Source of the DNA: Trochalopteron elliotii
Taxonomy: Eukaryota; Chordata; Aves; Passeriformes; Leiothrichidae
Assembly (NCBI GenBank): GCA_024734555.1
Contig: JANPWX010000153.1
Coordinates: 89,501-153,500, forward strand
Direction of reading: 5' to 3'
Length of the DNA: 64,000 bases
The notes below the pieces were generated by a model that saw nothing but the letters and a program-made list of their open reading frames with translations, searched no databases and was not told the origin of the DNA. Shown in pieces: positions 33,872-45,333 of this stretch. A program made the position numbers and the translations under genes. How positions within the stretch are numbered: the stretch's first letter is position 1; each line of letters begins with the position of its first letter.

Positions 33872-36800
33872 CTAAAGAGGACAGGACCTGGATATTCAGA
33901 AATAATTCCAGTCCTTGGAGAGTGATGAGGGTGAGGGGTTCTGTCCCTGCCCAGGTCAGCTGGCAGAGGGTCCCTGCCACCCCCAGGTGACACTGCCTGG
34001 CACTGCCAGCATTGATCTGTTTTCCTTTTCCTTCTGAGCTTGCCTTGTCTTAAGGGACAAAGAGTTAAAGCTTCTTCCCTCAAAGTGAACATTCCAAGCT
34101 GGATGATAGGTGCTTTTAAACCAGAAGGGAAGAGCAGAGGAGAAGAGAAATAAAGAAAAGTGCTGACTTTATTCTCGACCTGGGGAGTCCTACGCAGTGA
34201 AGGGAAGCATCTCCCTGCCATGGCAATGTAGCAAATGTCAGGAGGAAAATGGTTATTTCTTCTCTCAGGCCCAGCCATCTGTCACAGTTATTGAGACACT
34301 CCTGCTCCACTAAGTCTTGCGAAACTCTCGCTGAAGTTGGGAAAGCTGAGGTGTCTTAAAGCAAAACCCACTTTCTGCTGGCAGGAAAGCAGGAGGGAGC
34401 CTGAAATCTGAGGCTTTTGAAGTGGGGATACATTTTCTTGGCTTTTTTGTGAATCAGTCAGGATGGACAGAGCTGAGAACAGAATCCAAAGAGAAGGGAA
34501 GAAGGAGAAGTGAAGGGCTGTGGGCTGTAACATGACCCAGCTCCTCTGGGGAGGGACTCCACTCCAGCGGGTGAAGTGGAGCTGCTGAGGGTTGGGGGTG
34601 AGGTGCCCACCCCATCCCATGGATGCTTTGGAGGAGTGGTGATTTGCATCTTATGCAGTGGAAGATTGTTGATCACTAAAAGGCAGATCAGCCTTTCCTG
34701 GGGCTGTTTGATTTATGAGGGAGGGTGTGATATGTGACTGTCCTAGGCCAGAGCCGACTGGAAGTCATTCTGTTCTGGAGTCAACCCAGAAATTAATTTG
34801 CTTGTCTGAAAGCCAAACCTACCTTGTCTGCTCTCACGTGCTTTATTTACTGCTCCATCTTTTTGGAGCTCTTTGTCAATAGATTTACAAATACTGTCCG
34901 TTAGTGAGGAATTCTGAGGAAGGATTTTTTATACGGGATGTTTCCAGTGATCCTTCTACCTTCTACTTTAATGTGCAATGTTTATTTATTGCCGTGTTGT
35001 ATGATTGCAATAAACAATTGTAGCTGTCAGTTCCTTCTGATTAAATACCGTATTTGTTAAATAAATAAAATGATAGTAATGAACTGGGCCATTCTTTGGG
35101 TGTAATGTATGGCTTTCATATTTCTGACACTTGGGAAGATATATGAAATGCTGATGTGCAGGAGAAGGCTTGTAAATCAACGGGAGCTGGGAAAGATTCG
35201 GATCTGCTTCCTTGCAGAGGGTCATCTTTGCCATTAGAAACTCCAAGGGCACTTCTGACTTCTCTCTGGGCCAAGAGGGGCTGGTCTGGGGAGGAAGTCG
35301 GGCGCAGAGGACGCTCATCAAGAACTGGTGGAGGAAGGATTTTGAGGCACACAAGCTCTCTCAGGAAATGCAGGAAGATTTGTGCTCACAGTTAATGAGT
35401 CAAGGTGCTGGGGCAGGATCACAGGTGGAGTCTCCATCCCTGTTCCTGCCCAGCAGCACCCCCAGGGTGGCTCTGCTGCCAGGGTTGGTTATTGGTCCCA
35501 GCAGAGCCACAACTGAGGAGCAGGAATTTCTCCTTTCTGGCTGTAGGTAACGCCGAGGCACAACTGGCAGAGGAAAACCCCATCATGTACGCTTCTTAAT
35601 TAAACAATTTGTTTTATTTTCATGCAAACTGAGCTGTGTTATTTGGTGGTTAAAGCCCTGGGTGTCTCTGCTGGTGGAGGTAAGGTGTTAAGTTTGGCTG
35701 CTGGAGGTGTTTCCAAGAGCTTCCTCTCAGCAGAGCTCAGCAATTCCCACCGACTCAGTAATTCATGTGCAAGGTGCTCTCACACCTCCTCTTCATTTTA
35801 TTCTCAGTATTCCACAGAGCAGCCTTATCTCCACCTATCAATTATGGTGGTATTAATTTATATCGCTCTGTATATCTCTCCTTACTTTGCTGTTTGTCGC
35901 GTGCTTGCTTAAAAAATATAAAATATGTCAATGTCCCTGAGTCGGGCTCTGCAAAATGAGGCCAGAACTGAGCACTGCAGGGTTATTTATGGGCAAACGC
36001 CACAGCAGGGGTTTGGTGGTGGGTTTGTTGTTTTTTCCTTGGGTTTTTTTTTTTGTTTTTTTTTTTTTTTTCTGAGAGGGCTTAAATAATGAGCAAAAAT
36101 AAGATTTAAAAAAGTTGTCAGAAGAGTACCCAGAGATACTGTGCAAACAGGAAGCGTTTTGATTATGTTCGCTGGTGCAAAATTAGTAAAGAGTTTGAAA
36201 TCGTCTTGTGCTTACAGATTCCATTGTTTTCAAAGAATAATTCCATCTATTTTAACATTTTCAAGTATAATTCCATTGGTAATAGCTCTTCCTTTGATTG
36301 TGAGCTGCACTAATTGAAAGGTGTGGTGCAGTGTCTGTTTTGGCAGTTATGCTTATATCTTTTGTTTAAAAACTCAAAGTGTTGGCTTTCCTGTCCAGCC
36401 TTCCTTAGTATATTCTGTTTTGGTGATGTGATGACAGACTTACAGTGTGTTTCCTTGTGTGTATGGTAACAGATGTTTATGTGAATAACAGACTTTTTTA
36501 TGAAGGCACACACTTTATAGCCAAATACTAATTAAAAATAATTGCATGTAAGCATTTTTGTTTATTCCCTGTTGTGCATCTTTAATCATTTGAAATCACC
36601 TGCAGTTGAAAACTGAGGCAAAGATTTGATACTGCAATTATAAGAGGCCATCTGACTCTATATTAGAAAGGAACAGCCACATATTTGAAGAGGAAATTAT
36701 TACAAAAAAGTGTGTGAATTCCTGCCCTCTTGGAATTTGCTTTTATACAGGATGAAAATACCAGCGCGTGGTTTTGTTACACTAATAGAAGTTTAAGGTA

Positions 36801-37761
36801 TCTTATCTCCCAAAACAATCGGTTCTTGACTGACATCCTGTTCAGGACATATTCTGTGCACTAATAAGCTCATTACAAATATATTTTAATTAGACGTGTA
36901 ACAGATGGTTCACAGTAAATACGGGCAGTGGTACTTTTTAAAGAATAGAGGGAAAAAACACCACAGGCTCTTTTTAAGGACTCAGCATCTCGGGTTGGAT
37001 TTTATCAATAGCTGATTGAGTTAAGCAAAGGGAAAATTACTGTCAAAAGCACTTGAAGTCATGAAAGAAGTAAAAACTGAACAAACCCAAAGAAAACCCA
37101 CCAAAGGCAGCGTTAGCAGGAGTGTGTGTGTTCAATAAAGACCAGTCAATACCAAAATGAAAGGGACATTTTCTCAGCCTTCCAAAACACTTTAATCTTT
37201 CCACAGAAGCAAGGCAGAGTTTTATTCCAGACCCTGCCTGCTGCTGACGAGAGGCCACAACAATTCTCCATCAGATCCTTGAAATAAATTAAAAATAAAA
37301 CCCAGGACCTTCCATGGCTCAGTTTCCTTTCCAGAGCAGAATCCTTGGGAGGGCAGGGAAAGATCCCTGTCCCTGGAGGAGGGAATGTGCCATGGCCAGC
37401 CCAAAGCAGATGTCCATGGTTGTGTTCCCTGTGTGTTTTCCTGGCTGGGATGGGATCAGGAGTCGCTGCCTCACCTGCTGCAAACCTCAGCTCCCACCTG
37501 ATGTTCACAAATAATACAGCAGGTACTAATAGCATAAATCCATAGGTTTATGGATTTATGGAAGTGGTGCATCGGAGGGGCATCCAGGTGATGGCTCTGG
37601 TTCTGTAAATTTTATTGCTTGTTTTCAGGGAGGAGTGAATGGGGATGGTTGATCCAGCCCATGGTTTGAAGGTTCCCAGCAAAAGGAATTGCTCAGGCTC
37701 ATGAGAGAGGGAAATGGAGAAATTTAGATAAATTTCGCTGTCATCCCTTCTAGAATTAGAC
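33872..37761. other. Unique DNA with repeat-free stretches
   Basis: Nearly 4 kb with no recognisable mobile element. 34700-35120 and 36140-37020 are AT-rich but complex, with many TAAT/ATTA cores. T-rich runs occur at 36030-36072, and a 12-bp-stem hairpin is at 37533-37560. Open frames at 35156-35599 overlap in several frames and show no domain. Confidence 0.4.
37533..37560. repeat. Perfect hairpin, 12-bp stem, 4-base loop
   Basis: CATAAATCCATA, loop GGTT, then TATGGATTTATG. The stem is too short for a microRNA precursor. No transcription unit is known here. Confidence 0.85.
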
Positions 37762-37915
37762 AATCACAGAATCATGGAATGGTTTGCATGGGAAGGAACC
37801 TTAAATCTCCTCCTGTTCCACCCCCTGCCATGGGCAGGGACAGTTCACACGATTGCAGATTGCTCCAAGCCCAATGTCCAACCCTGCCTTGGACTGGCTT
37901 TTACCTGGAGAGGAC
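37762..37915 (-). mobile_element. CR1 LINE 3' fragment, degenerate
   Basis: Antisense copy from AATCACAGAATCATGGAATG through CCATGGGCAGGGAC to a diverged AGGAC region. Several block changes suggest an old copy. Confidence 0.85.
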
Positions 37916-38151
37916 CTTTTTTGAAGCAGGTTGGGGATGGTTTGGAACAGGAAACAACTCCAAGTGTTGTCCAGCCTGAAGTTAGTTCTGCCTATTGATT
38001 TAAAGATGAGAGTCAAAGAGTGACATCTCTTGAGGGTATTTTCCTCCTCTGCTACTCCAGTGCTGAATCTCTTCCTGGGTGACATCCCTGCTCGTGAGCA
38101 AAGCGTCCAGTGACAGTGTCCCACTCTTGGTCTGGTGGGAAACAGCTTTCA

Positions 38152-38152
38152 A

Positions 38153-38184
<32 letters not shown>

Positions 38185-38323
38185 AGAAGAAAATAAAAAT
38201 AAATTTTAAAATAATTTTTAAGAGTATAAATAAATAAACAAATAAATAAATAATAAAAAGTAAAAACAAAAGCTATAAATAAAATAATAAATAGAAATAA
38301 ATTTTAATATCAGTCTGACATTC
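38152..38323. repeat. AT microsatellite and A/T-rich tract before a gap
   Basis: About 11 AT units (38152-38174), then AAAT/AAATA-rich low-complexity sequence with very few G or C until the gap at 38324. Confidence 0.9.
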
Positions 38324-38629
38324 NNNNNNNNNNNNNNNNNNNNNNNNNNNNNNNNNNNNNNNNNNNNNNNNNNNNNNNNNNNNNNNNNNNNNNNNNNNNN
38401 NNNNNNNNNNNNNNNNNNNNNNNNNNNNNNNNNNNNNNNNNNNNNNNNNNNNNNNNNNNNNNNNNNNNNNNNNNNNNNNNNNNNNNNNNNNNNNNNNNNN
38501 NNNNNNNNNNNNNNNNNNNNNNNNNNNNNNNNNNNNNNNNNNNNNNNNNNNNNNNNNNNNNNNNNNNNNNNNNNNNNNNNNNNNNNNNNNNNNNNNNNNN
38601 NNNNNNNNNNNNNNNNNNNNNNNNNNNNN
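38324..38629. other. Assembly gap (N)
   Basis: 306 undetermined bases follow AT-rich low-complexity sequence, which is the likely cause of the break. Confidence 0.98.
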
Positions 38630-39269
38630 CACTAATAGTAAATAAAGGTGTTTTTTATTTACTGTGTGTTATTTATTTAGTGTGTTAAAATCACTACTAG
38701 TAAATAACTGGCTAATTCTGGTTCTAACCTTAATTATCAGCTGTGCTACCATGTCCACTTCCAAATCTATTCCCTGCTCTCACCGTTTAAGCAGGAGCAC
38801 ATCAGGCTCACGGGGAGAAGCATTATGGGTGTCACTTAAGGTAAATGAGCAATTGTAAATTAAAGTCAACAGAGTAAGGATGGGGTTTTTAACCACCTGA
38901 GCAGCTGCTGCAGAATAGAGCCACTGGGAGAGATGGTTCTGTCTGGTGACCAGCAGTTGCCTGGTATGGGGTGTCATGAAGGTAAAAAAATCATGTGAGC
39001 ACAAATGATGAGGTCTATTTTTAGAATGAAACCAGATCTCATCATGGTATATTAAAAAAAAAGAGGTTTTTCAGTAGGACACACTGTCAGGGGATGTTTG
39101 GATGAACTGGTTTGTGTGGATAAGGACTGGAAAGCAGCTTCTTCTCACATCAGTGGAGCTGAGTGACTAATTCTGACCTACATTTCTTTATTAACATTAG
39201 GGGTGTTTTCCAGCTCTGACTGACAGACTGGGCTTTGTGGCAGGTTTGTATTGGGATAATTTTTGGAGA
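38630..39269. other. Unique non-coding DNA
   Basis: AT-rich sequence near the gap, then unique sequence with no supportable gene. Confidence 0.5.
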
Positions 39270-39440
39270 CAGAAGCTGTGGCTGCCCCTGGATCTCTGGA
39301 AATGTCCAAGGCCAGGTTGGACAGGGGGGCTTGGAGCAGCCTGGGACAGTGGAAGGTGTCCCTGCCCATGGCAGGGGTGGCACTGGGTGGGCTTTGAGGT
39401 CCCCTCCAACCCAAAAAGATTCCATGGTTCTGTGATTCTG
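39270..39440 (+). mobile_element. CR1 LINE 3' fragment
   Basis: Sense copy: AGAAGCTGTGGCTGCCCC, CTTGGAGCAGCCTGGGAC, GTGTCCCTGCCCATGGCAGG and the GGTTCTGTGATTCTGG terminus. 5'-truncated, well preserved. Confidence 0.93.
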
Positions 39441-42400
39441 GTTTATATTCCATTGGAAAACACAGGGGCTCAACCCCAGTGACCCCAGTTTTATTCCTAA
39501 ACTAGGAATAAAATTCCAGTTTAAATTTGAAATGAGATAGAATCTGTGGGGGAGAAGAGAAGCAATCAGAGCCCAGGGAGGGACCAGAGGGATTAGGAGG
39601 CCCCAATCCTTTTGCAAAGGTGATTCTGGAATAGCAGGGAGAGAAATGGGGGGAATCATCCTGCACTGGGCTGGGCACAAGCTGGAGGTGATGAAGGAAC
39701 CTGAACACATTAATTCCTTCTCAGAGCTCTCCATCCCGGGCTGAATAACACCAGAATTTGCTATTTCTGTGCAGGTAGGAGATGTGACAGAAATGATATC
39801 TGGAGTTACATCACGTCCCTCAGATTTTCCCTGGATTTGCCTGGTGAAGGTGCTGGAGGCACAATTTGCAGGCAGATGTACTTGGCAGCACTTGCATCTC
39901 TCAAGGAGTCAGTATTGACAACATTCCCAAAGACCTTTGGAAAAAAAATGTTGAAACTATGTGGTCTAATATCTGTTCCTTGCCTGGACCACATCTTATA
40001 AATTCTGCATCTTTCTGCAGTTACATCACAGATTACATTATTTATTTTGCAATGCAGCAAACACGGCCGTGGAGAAATGTTTGACAAATGGCTTTTTGCA
40101 AATATGCCCAGAAAAAAAAAAAAAAGGAGTTTGTTATTGAAGTGCTTCATGAGTGATAACATGGAAAAGTCCGAGACAGAAATACTCATAATCTTTTCTA
40201 ATTTATTTACGTGTGTTTGAGCAGGCCTTTGAACTTTCTAACCATCCAAACCCAGTTTTTCTGCTTTATTGTTGTGCCCTCAGGGAATAAATGTCCAGTC
40301 ACACACTCAGATTGGACAGAGGCTGGGACAAAGTTCATTTCATAGGATATTTTAAGCAAAGTAATTGTGGCACCAGAAAGTCCAGAAATGGCTTCAGATA
40401 TTCCTGACTCCTTTCTATGGCAAAAATTGTCGAGCACTTTCTTCTTTTAGGAAGAAAAACTTTGCTATGGTGTAAAACTGGAAAAATGAGAAAGGAATTA
40501 TTTTTTTTCTGAATTTTGGCTGCCCTTTCTGCTTTGAAGTTTGAAAACACCTCCAGATTTCATTATAATTTAGGTGTGTTTTGTTTGTAAATTGAAGTGA
40601 TGTTTTGCAGTATTTTTAATGATATTATGACATCTTTACACATTTTACTGCCTTCATCCTTTGTTCATTTTTATTTCACACGTTTGTTATTTCTGGGATC
40701 CCACAAAACCTGTTTTAAATGTGTATTGTTTCTTGGATTATTAAGATTCTTTTTTTTTTTTTAATTGAAGCAGAATTTCCTAAATTTCATTCATATTTAA
40801 ATTTCCAGTCTTTCAGAGGGGCCTGACTTGTTTCATGCACCAGCTGATGACCCCTATTCCGAGTTTATTCCCATTTTTCCTGCAGTTCTGTCGCTATTCC
40901 AGCTGTGCAGGGCATCACACACTCCCTTAATTTTTTTGCTTCATCTGCTTCAGTCTGGGCTTGATGCAATCCCAGTCATTTAATATCATTTGATCATCAT
41001 CAGTGTGATCCCTGCAGGAATTCCAGCCTGGAATTGCCCTGCAAGGCCTGGTCATCCCCTCTCCCCCACTGGCCCATCCCCTCCTCTGCACCCAGGGGTC
41101 ATTTGCTGATTTTTCCCTTCTTTTTCTATCAACTTTGAACCCACGTGCCAAAATTTACTGAAGAGCTTCTCTGGTGAAATCTGGGGAGTATATTTTTATT
41201 CTGATAGAAATAAAATTGTGACTGGAATTGCATTTCTAGGGAATGAATGTTGGATGCAGGATTGATGATTAAATGATCTGATTTTACTGCCGTACATTAA
41301 AAAGGGCTAGAAACAAATTTAATTGTTTTTACAGTAAACATTTAATCTCTAATGGTGAAATGATTATTTATATGGGAGGGAAGGAGCAGGGAATGTTTGG
41401 CAGTCACAGAAGCAAAAGATTCTCACGTCATCCATCCTCTCACTCTGCTGGGGCTGTCTGGAGAGGCCCTTCCACTCTTCCCACTGGGACACTGACACTC
41501 AGCTCTATGCTTTATTTCTATTTAATTTTTTTTCTTTGCAGTTATAATTTCCCTAAACTCATGTCAGAAAAGAACTGCAGCTTTAATTATTCGCTTCTTT
41601 TGATGAAGTATCTTAAAATAAACATTATGCTACTCTTCCCATCCTTTCTCTTTTTTCATTACTTATCCAACTCGTGCTGTTCATTAATCTTGGGGGTTTT
41701 TCCATGACACCCTAATGGCTCCTGCTGCCCAGCAATCATTATCCCAGTGAAACCTGTCACCAGCTCTTCCATCCATCAGCCCCTCTCATCTGTCAGGGCT
41801 GTGGCTCTGCCACGGCACCAGCCAGGCCCCTCTGACTGCCCCAGCCACTGGAAATCCCCCAAATCCTCCATTTCTCATCTTGGGGGGCTAACCTGGTGTT
41901 AACCCAGCCAGATCCATGAAATTAAGGTTTGAGAGGACATAATGTTGGTGAGAGCCCGGGTGAGGAGGAGGCTCTGAGATGTCTTTGCTGGTGTTTCACT
42001 TCTGCCCCGTGTTCTGGGTGAGGCTTGCTGGGTTTTGCTGTGGACTTCCAGCTGTGCACCCCAGGCACTCAAAAAATGGGAAGCTGAGCACTGAACTCCG
42101 TGAGAACAGCTTAAACATATATTAATATATATAAATGCTGGGGAGTTTTTCCCAATTCTTTCATACTCGACCAGTTGCTGTGTCCGAAGTTCTCTCCTAG
42201 ATCACAAAGTCCAGGAAAAAGGGAAAGCCAAGCCTCTGAATGAACACCATTCCCAGAAGCTTAGACTCTCAGACAGAAATGTAAAACGTTGTGAAAGCTG
42301 GTTATAAACCCCCCCAAGCAGCCTTGGGAAGAAGGATGGAGCTGCACTTGGGTTTGTTTCCAAGATCTCCCCATGTACCTTGTGCCCTCCCAGAGCTGAG

Positions 42401-43460
42401 GGCATGCAGAACCAGGGTGTTTATTCAGCCTGTAGATCTCATCGTGAGCTCCTTGATTAACTCAGGAATTCTCCCAGCTCTGCAGAGTGTTTTGGATGGC
42501 AGAGGGTTTCAAGATGACTAAAGGGAAACTTTTCCCTTGTGCACAAAGTGCCAGCAAAGCCAAGGAGTGCTTTGGGTGGAAGATGTTTGACATGTTCCTT
42601 GCCCACCCACTAAATTCCATCTCAAATCCTGTTTTCATCTTCTCTCCTGCTTCTTCACCCTCCTGTGGAACACCCTGTTAACAATTTGTGGAAGCCTCTT
42701 GCCCAGAATATCCCTGCTCCACCAGACTGTTGACTCCAATTTCATAAATGTGTAAGAAGTGAGCAAATTAAGTAGAATGAACTCTGACAGTCCTCTGACA
42801 CTGCCAGTGTAGTGTACTGGCCCACACATGCTGTACAGCATAATGATTACATTACAATCTTGTGATATTATTCAAAATGACTCCAGATAAATGAATGATA
42901 AACTAGGGGTTATGCTTCCTTTATTACAGGGCTGATAAGGTAGCTAATCAGTGTCCAAGTATATGTCATTACATAAATTATGAACCAGGGTTTGATGTGT
43001 ATTCCCCAAGAGCCGGCGCCCGAGTGTCATCTGGTGTGAGGCTGCAGCCTGAAAAATGAATTCTGAAAACAACACTCGGTTTTGTTCCAACTGGATTAAT
43101 AAATTACTAATAAATAACATTAAAAGGTTGCAGGAGAGTCCTTTAATCTATTAGTAGAAATTCCTACCAACAAATCCTGCATTTACTTTCGTATCAAAGA
43201 TCAACTTCCCATGCAAGGAGTTGAACCCTCACTCCCTCTCTGAAGGAATGATCTTCTGACATCTCTGCAAAGAATAAAGAAAGCATCCAGATTGCTCTTC
43301 TCCTGCCTGGAATGAACCCAAGGCAGTTGGGAAAGCCTCACGGACAGGACTGAACCCCTCTGTAAATCACCGAGTGGTTTTTGCAGTTGGTAAATGCAGG
43401 TGCTGCCCATCCCTCTCTTCTTCTCAGGGTAGATAGACCTCAATGGAAAGATGAATCCAG
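39441..43460. other. Unique non-coding DNA, repeat-poor
   Basis: About 4 kb without a recognisable mobile element. It holds a hairpin (39489-39513) and an A-rich run near 40110-40125. Around 42840-43130 the sequence is complex and AT-rich, with a short CpG-containing GAGCCGGCGCCCGAG insert. No gene can be supported. Confidence 0.45.
39489..39513. repeat. Perfect hairpin, 11-bp stem, 3-base loop
   Basis: TTTTATTCCTA, loop AAC, then TAGGAATAAAA. The stem core TTTATTCCT/AGGAATAAA is the same as in the hairpin at 29250-29275. Confidence 0.85.
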
Positions 43461-43555
43461 CAGAATCACTGAGGTTGGAAAAGTCCTGTAAGATCATTGA
43501 GGCCAACCATAAACCATGATCTTCTCCCCTGGTGCGTCCTCTTGTTCACCCCTAA
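43461..43555 (-). mobile_element. CR1 LINE 3' fragment, short
   Basis: Antisense end with CAGAATCACTGAGGTTGGAA and GATCATTGAGGCCAACCAT blocks, of the subfamily with GATCATC-AGTCCAACC ends. It fades near CACCCCTAAATATC. Confidence 0.75.
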
Positions 43556-44476
43556 ATATCATTTGTGTGAAATGACCCAGCAGGAACTTTGCTGACCCAA
43601 ATATTTTACCAAAATCTCTGCTCAGACCTGCTCCTTTCAGCTCATGAGCTGCCCCTCTGGTGCTCCACATATTATTTATGGGGAGTAAGATGTCTTAAAT
43701 TGCCGTGCTCTCTAGGCAGTCAAACTTAGAATAAAAATAGATGTTATTTGAAAAATTTATTCTAAACTTTTCTGAAAAATACTCCAAAATCCTATGAATC
43801 AGAAGCAATGTAGGCATTTCCAAGAAATTTTATAATATTAAAAGACTCTTGTGTTTTTTCCCCCACAATGAAAACTGTTTAGGCAAAGGGGAGAAAATCC
43901 TTCTCCTGTAGAACAGACATTTTCTGTTGAAGGCACTTTTTGAATGCATTTGAGTATCTGTGTGAGCCCACACACTCCAGGAATGCTGAGAGCTGAGGGG
44001 ACAATATCTGCCTGCAGTTACACACACACAAATCCACTACACTCAGGTCTGTCAGTCTGACAAGGCTTCCAGCTTGAGTTCATCTTAACTGCAACTAAAC
44101 TGAGCACATTGGAGTGAAGATTGACTTACAGAGCACTCGGATTTACAGATACTCCCAGCAATGTTTACACAGTTCTCTGGGTGTTTCAGCTCTAATCCTA
44201 TTGCTATCAGAATTCAGTTTAAACCTTAGTTTTCATTTAGTTGCTGAAATATAGTTGGAGAGTCACTGGTGACTTGAATGAGCATAAGAGGAGGAAATGG
44301 GGTTTTTCCTTTTATTGGTGCCAAGGTGGAGATGCTCCTGCAGTGCCCACAGAGAGGGATGACATGTAGGATGGTGATGTGGGAATAACCTAATTAGGCA
44401 TTTTGAGTGGAAATTTGCTGATCCTGGGCTGTGTTAGCAGTGGAGGTTAGTCCTCCAACTGGTGAGCATCTTGTGT
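43556..44476. other. Unique non-coding DNA
   Basis: Neither a gene nor a repeat is recognised. Confidence 0.5.
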
Positions 44477-44715
44477 CAGGATGAGGGGGAATGGACTCAA
44501 AGTGACAGAGAGTAGGTTCAAATTAGACATTAGGGAAAAATTCCTTAGTTTTTAAATTAGGGATTAAATTAGGATTTTTAGATTAGGAAGTTTTTTAATT
44601 AGGAATTTTAAATTTTTAAAGAGGGTGGGCAGGTCCTGGCACAGGTTGCCCAGAGAAGCTGTGGCTGCCCCATCCCTAGAAGTGCTCAAGGCCAGGCTGG
44701 ATGGAGCTCCAAGAA
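44477..44715 (+). mobile_element. CR1 LINE fragment with AT-rich internal expansion
   Basis: Sense copy: GGATGAGGGGGAATGGACTC, TTAGACATTAGGGAAAAATTC, then about 70 bases of ATTAGG/TTTTTAAAT-type repeats (44550-44620) where other copies have none. GAGGGTGGGCAGG, CAGAGAAGCTGTGGCTGCCC and GGCCAGGCTGGATGGAGC follow. It ends before the CR1 terminus, so it is truncated at both ends. Confidence 0.85.
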
Positions 44716-45063
44716 AAACCTGGTTACATTTAATACATTCAAAATATTTTCGCTGATTTTGATATGCAAATGTAAGCACAAGGAATCTCCTGAAAAATCT
44801 TTCAATCTCCCTCTCTCAGGCTTTAGGAACACAGCACCAGTTCTTCCCAGGAGTTGTTTCTTTGGGGCTCAGTTGTTGTAATTTGTGTCAGAGCTAATGG
44901 AGTCACACAGGATGACATCAGTGGTGGCACCAGCCCTTGAGCCCCTCTTGTCTGATTGAAAACCACACAAAGGCAGTGAAATGGAAGAAGACAAAGAGGG
45001 AAAAAGTAGCAACAACCAGGTGATGCCGTGTGCTGACTGAGATCTGAGCCGGGTGGCTCTGAA
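44716..45063. other. Unique non-coding DNA
   Basis: Nothing supportable; it would be 3' UTR or intron if the adjacent candidate exon were real. Confidence 0.4.
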
Positions 45064-45333
45064 TCATCTGAAAGGAATATTAAAGTTTAATTCATGAAAC
45101 ACCGTACACTCTGATTGCTCCTCAACCATTGACAATTTGTCCACTTCTTTGCAGCTGTCAGAAGCATCTTGGAGACTGATGAGATCTGGGTGTTTTGAAT
45201 AAACATCTAAATTGTGCATGTTTACCAAAATCAAATCCCCAAGTACGCAGCGCTCTCTGATCATTAGTGAGAACTCATCAGCCGTAAGCGAGAGATCAGT
45301 TCCTTCACTTGAGCTCTTCAAAAAGCCTCTCTT
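45064..45333 (-). CDS. Candidate coding exon, unrecognised protein
   Basis: On the minus strand a pyrimidine tract ending TCTTTTTTTCCAG precedes an open frame of about 89 codons that starts AAGAGAGGC and ends with TGA at 45064-45066. The predicted peptide is acidic and non-repetitive (KRGFLKSSSEGTDLSLTADE at the start), has no membrane segment, and matches no family I know. There is no initiator methionine near the start, so it would be an internal or terminal exon. A possible donor, TTG|GTAAAC at about 45226-45220, would make a 108-bp phase-0 exon instead. No neighbouring exon was found, and a CR1 lies about 350 bases downstream. It may be a chance frame within conserved non-coding DNA. Confidence 0.25.
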   Translation of the reverse strand, partial: KRGFLKSSSEGTDLSLTADEFSLMIRERCVLGDLILVNMHNLDVYSKHPDLISLQDASDSCKEVDKLSMVEEQSECTVFHELNFNIPFR

